From the NCBI RefSeq assembly GCF_025143985.1, contig NZ_CP083564.1, forward strand, positions 745,501 to 809,500: DNA of 64,000 nt, in the 5' to 3' direction. The stretch is from Sulfitobacter sp. W027 (GTDB lineage Bacteria > Pseudomonadota > Alphaproteobacteria > Rhodobacterales > Rhodobacteraceae). The notes beneath the pieces were generated by a model. The model was not told the origin of the DNA and searched no databases. It saw only the letters and a program-made list of their open reading frames with translations. Of this stretch, positions 62,330 to 64,000 are shown piece after piece (the first letter of the stretch is position 1; each line of letters starts with the position of its first letter). Position numbers and translations under genes: made by a program.

Positions 62330-63025
62330 ATGGAAGCAGAGACGCTGGCATTGGCACAGGGGATGGATTTTTCCCTGTGGGGTCTGTTCGCGAAGGCGAC
62401 AGTCACGGTTAAACTTGTAATGATCATGCTGATCGGGGCCTCTTTTTGGTCTTGGTCGATCATCGTTCAAAAGACCATCCAGTACCGCAAAGCCCGCGCT
62501 GAGGCGGCGCAGTTTGATCAGGCGTTCTGGTCGGGCGAACCGCTGGACGGGTTGTTTGATAACATTGGCGCAGACCCGGATGGGCCGTCGGAGAAGATCT
62601 TTGCCTCTGGCATGTCCGAATGGCGCCGCTCGCACCGCGAAGATGGCGCGCTGATTCCCGGCGCCACCGCACGGATTGACCGCTCCATGGATGTGGCAAT
62701 TTCCAAAGAGGCTGAGCGTCTGCAAAAGGGTCTGCCGGTGCTGGCGACCGTGGGCTCCACCGCGCCTTTCGTCGGTCTGTTCGGAACGGTCTTCGGCATC
62801 ATGAACTCGTTCATCGAGATTGCGGCCCAGCAGAACACCAATCTCGCCGTCGTCGCCCCCGGTATTGCCGAGGCGCTTTTGGCAACGGGCATCGGCCTAT
62901 TGGCTGCGATCCCGGCGGTTGTGTTCTATAACAAGCTCAGTGCCGACAGCGACCGCATCTTGGGCAACTACGAAGCCTTCTCGGACGAATTCGCCACCAT
63001 CCTCAGCCGCCAGTTGGACAGCTAA
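62330..63025 (+). CDS. tolQ: TolQ, Tol-Pal proton channel subunit
   Basis: A 231-residue inner-membrane protein with three hydrophobic segments: WGLFAKATVTVKLVMIMLIGASFWS, TVGSTAPFVGLFGTVFGIM, and GIAEALLATGIGLLAAIPAVVFYN. The LATVGSTAPFVGLFGTV motif is the ExbB/TolQ proton-channel signature. With TolR it powers outer-membrane constriction at division. The ATG at 62330 is preceded only by weak AGTTAA. Confidence 0.94.
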   Translation: MEAETLALAQGMDFSLWGLFAKATVTVKLVMIMLIGASFWSWSIIVQKTIQYRKARAEAAQFDQAFWSGEPLDGLFDNIGADPDGPSEKIFASGMSEWRRSHREDGALIPGATARIDRSMDVAISKEAERLQKGLPVLATVGSTAPFVGLFGTVFGIMNSFIEIAAQQNTNLAVVAPGIAEALLATGIGLLAAIPAVVFYNKLSADSDRILGNYEAFSDEFATILSRQLDS

Positions 63026-63028
63026 GCC

Positions 63029-63502
63029 ATGGGCGCAGGTGTCATGAAAAAACCAGGCGGCAAGGGGCGGCGTCGCGGCCGCGCGCAGCCGATGGCCGAG
63101 ATCAACGTCACGCCCTTTGTTGACGTTATGCTGGTGCTGCTGATCATCTTCATGGTCGCGGCCCCGCTCTTGACCGTTGGTGTGCCGGTGGAATTGCCCA
63201 AGACCGCCGCCACGGCCCTGCCATCCGAGCAGGAAGAGCCGCTGACCGTAACACTCACCGCCGAGGGGGCCGTGCAAATCCAAACCACCGAGACGCCCCG
63301 CGACCAACTGATCACCAAACTGCGGGCGATTGCCTCTGAACGGGCCAGCGACCGGGTGTTCTTGCGCGCGGATGGCAAAGTGTCTTATGCGCAGGTGATG
63401 GAAGTCATGGGCGCGCTCAACGCAGGCGGCTTTTCCAACATCGGTCTGGTGACCGACATCGGTGGCCCGGCGTTGGACGGCAGCGACACGTCGGGTGGCT
63501 GA
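63029..63502 (+). CDS. tolR: TolR, Tol-Pal proton channel subunit
   Basis: A 157-residue single-pass protein: basic N-terminus with RGRAQPMAEINVTPFVDVMLVLLI, the proton-carrying Asp in FVDVMLVLLIIFMV, then a periplasmic domain ending VMGALNAGGFSNIGLVTD. Starts 3 bases after the tolQ stop. Confidence 0.95.
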   Translation: MGAGVMKKPGGKGRRRGRAQPMAEINVTPFVDVMLVLLIIFMVAAPLLTVGVPVELPKTAATALPSEQEEPLTVTLTAEGAVQIQTTETPRDQLITKLRAIASERASDRVFLRADGKVSYAQVMEVMGALNAGGFSNIGLVTDIGGPALDGSDTSGG

Positions 63503-63505
63503 GCC

Positions 63506-64000
63506 GTGCATACCGGGCATTACATATCAGGTGCCGGGCATCTGGGTCTTATCGGCTGGCTGTTGTTTGGCGGGATCTTCACGCCCGAGCCTGAGCCCGT
63601 TGAGATGACCGAGGTCTCGGTGATTTCAGCTGCTGAATATGACGCGCTGGTGGCCGCGCAACAGCCACCATCCTCGGCCACCGAGGTTGCGCAGCCAGCC
63701 CCGCCAGAAGTGAGCGAGCAAACCCCCGAGGTAACGGCAGAGCCGGACACTCAGATCGAGCAACCCGAACCGGTTCAGACCGAAACCCCTCCCGAGGACC
63801 TCCCCCCCGAGGTGACGGAGTTGGAGTTGCCACCGCAGACCCAAGTGGATGACACGCCGCCCGAAATGAACGAGCCGGTGGGCGATACCGCCGTGCTGGT
63901 GCCCGAGATCGCGCCAGAGGCCCGCCCGCGCGAAGCGCCGCGTGTGGCCCCAGAACCGGTTGAGCAGCCCGACCCCGAACTGCGCCCCGATCTGGACGAG
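63506..64000 (+). CDS. tolA: TolA-like protein, partial
   Basis: The first 165 residues of a gene that continues past the window. It starts at GTG 63506, three bases after the tolR stop. One N-terminal transmembrane helix (AGHLGLIGWLLFGGIF) is followed by a Pro/Glu-rich linker (PEPEPVEMTEV, QPAPPEVSEQTPEV, PETPPEDLPPEV). The C-terminal domain is off the edge. Context and topology support TolA; the linker is Pro/Glu-rich rather than the Ala-rich helix of enterobacterial TolA. Confidence 0.85.
   Translation, partial: MHTGHYISGAGHLGLIGWLLFGGIFTPEPEPVEMTEVSVISAAEYDALVAAQQPPSSATEVAQPAPPEVSEQTPEVTAEPDTQIEQPEPVQTETPPEDLPPEVTELELPPQTQVDDTPPEMNEPVGDTAVLVPEIAPEARPREAPRVAPEPVEQPDPELRPDLDE

Overview
The window looks like a chromosomal segment from an alphaproteobacterium of the family Rhodobacteraceae, most likely the Roseobacter group. 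The grounds are high GC, tight operons with 1-4 bp stop/start overlaps, many GTG/TTG starts, the alternative (carboxynor)spermidine route, a DmdC-type acyl-CoA dehydrogenase, the DUF484-xerC pair, the ruvCAB-ybgC-tolQRA order and a DUF1127 protein. The genus cannot be fixed from sequence reading alone; a Sulfitobacter-like organism would fit. I found no rRNA, tRNA, insertion sequence, prophage or CRISPR array. Almost everything is housekeeping or catabolic core.

Layout. 1-1.5 kb: polyamine genes (carboxynorspermidine synthase, cut by the window edge, and nspC). 1.7-7.1 kb: propionyl-CoA synthetase, a MipA/OmpV outer-membrane protein, a 36-residue basic microprotein and a malic enzyme fused to a phosphotransacetylase-like domain. 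7.3-10.9 kb: pyrimidine/deoxyribonucleoside salvage (cdd-deoA-deoB-upp). 11-17 kb: a SPOR-domain protein, a membrane protein, an acyl-CoA synthetase, a DMT exporter and a sulfotransferase-family protein. 17.1-25.3 kb: a minus-strand beta-oxidation operon headed by a MerR regulator. 25.5-33.8 kb: LuxR-type and second MerR regulators, two hotdog thioesterases, a MATE pump, arsC-pyrD-DUF952, a periplasmic 5'-nucleotidase, a VOC protein and a cupredoxin-like protein. 33.9-38.4 kb: LysR regulator, glutaryl-CoA dehydrogenase and a fused E1 alpha/beta 2-oxoacid dehydrogenase. 38.6-42.6 kb: a uronate/aldarate operon. 42.9-45.4 kb: ECF sigma, RskA-type anti-sigma, fasciclin protein and MsrB. 45.5-57.8 kb: hrpB, meaB, a PACE-type protein, xerC/DUF484, a nitrilase-family protein, transaldolase, priA, an MFS transporter and prmA. 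57.9-64 kb: small membrane and DUF1127 proteins, ruvCAB and ybgC-tolQRA (tolA cut by the window edge).

The least expected structure is non-coding. Three intergenic elements of 161-164 bp (16940, 38399, 55382) share one architecture: a GCCCGG...CCGGGC hairpin, a 12-13 bp hairpin, a spacer of about 70-75 bp, and a terminal palindrome whose outer arm is the reverse complement of the hairpin's outer arm. Two copies are near-identical at their ends. The third has a different stem sequence but keeps the pairing.

The second useful result is regulatory. A TGAAA(G/C)-N17-CGT motif lies in front of both the ECF sigma gene and the fasciclin gene, suggesting an autoregulated sigma with a small envelope-stress regulon, parallel to mycobacterial SigK/RskA. 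Other candidate operators are a LiuR-like site at the MerR gene, CG-centred dyads in front of maeB and transaldolase, a T-N11-A LysR site, and a LexA-like box plus a GCGACA palindrome in front of ruvC.
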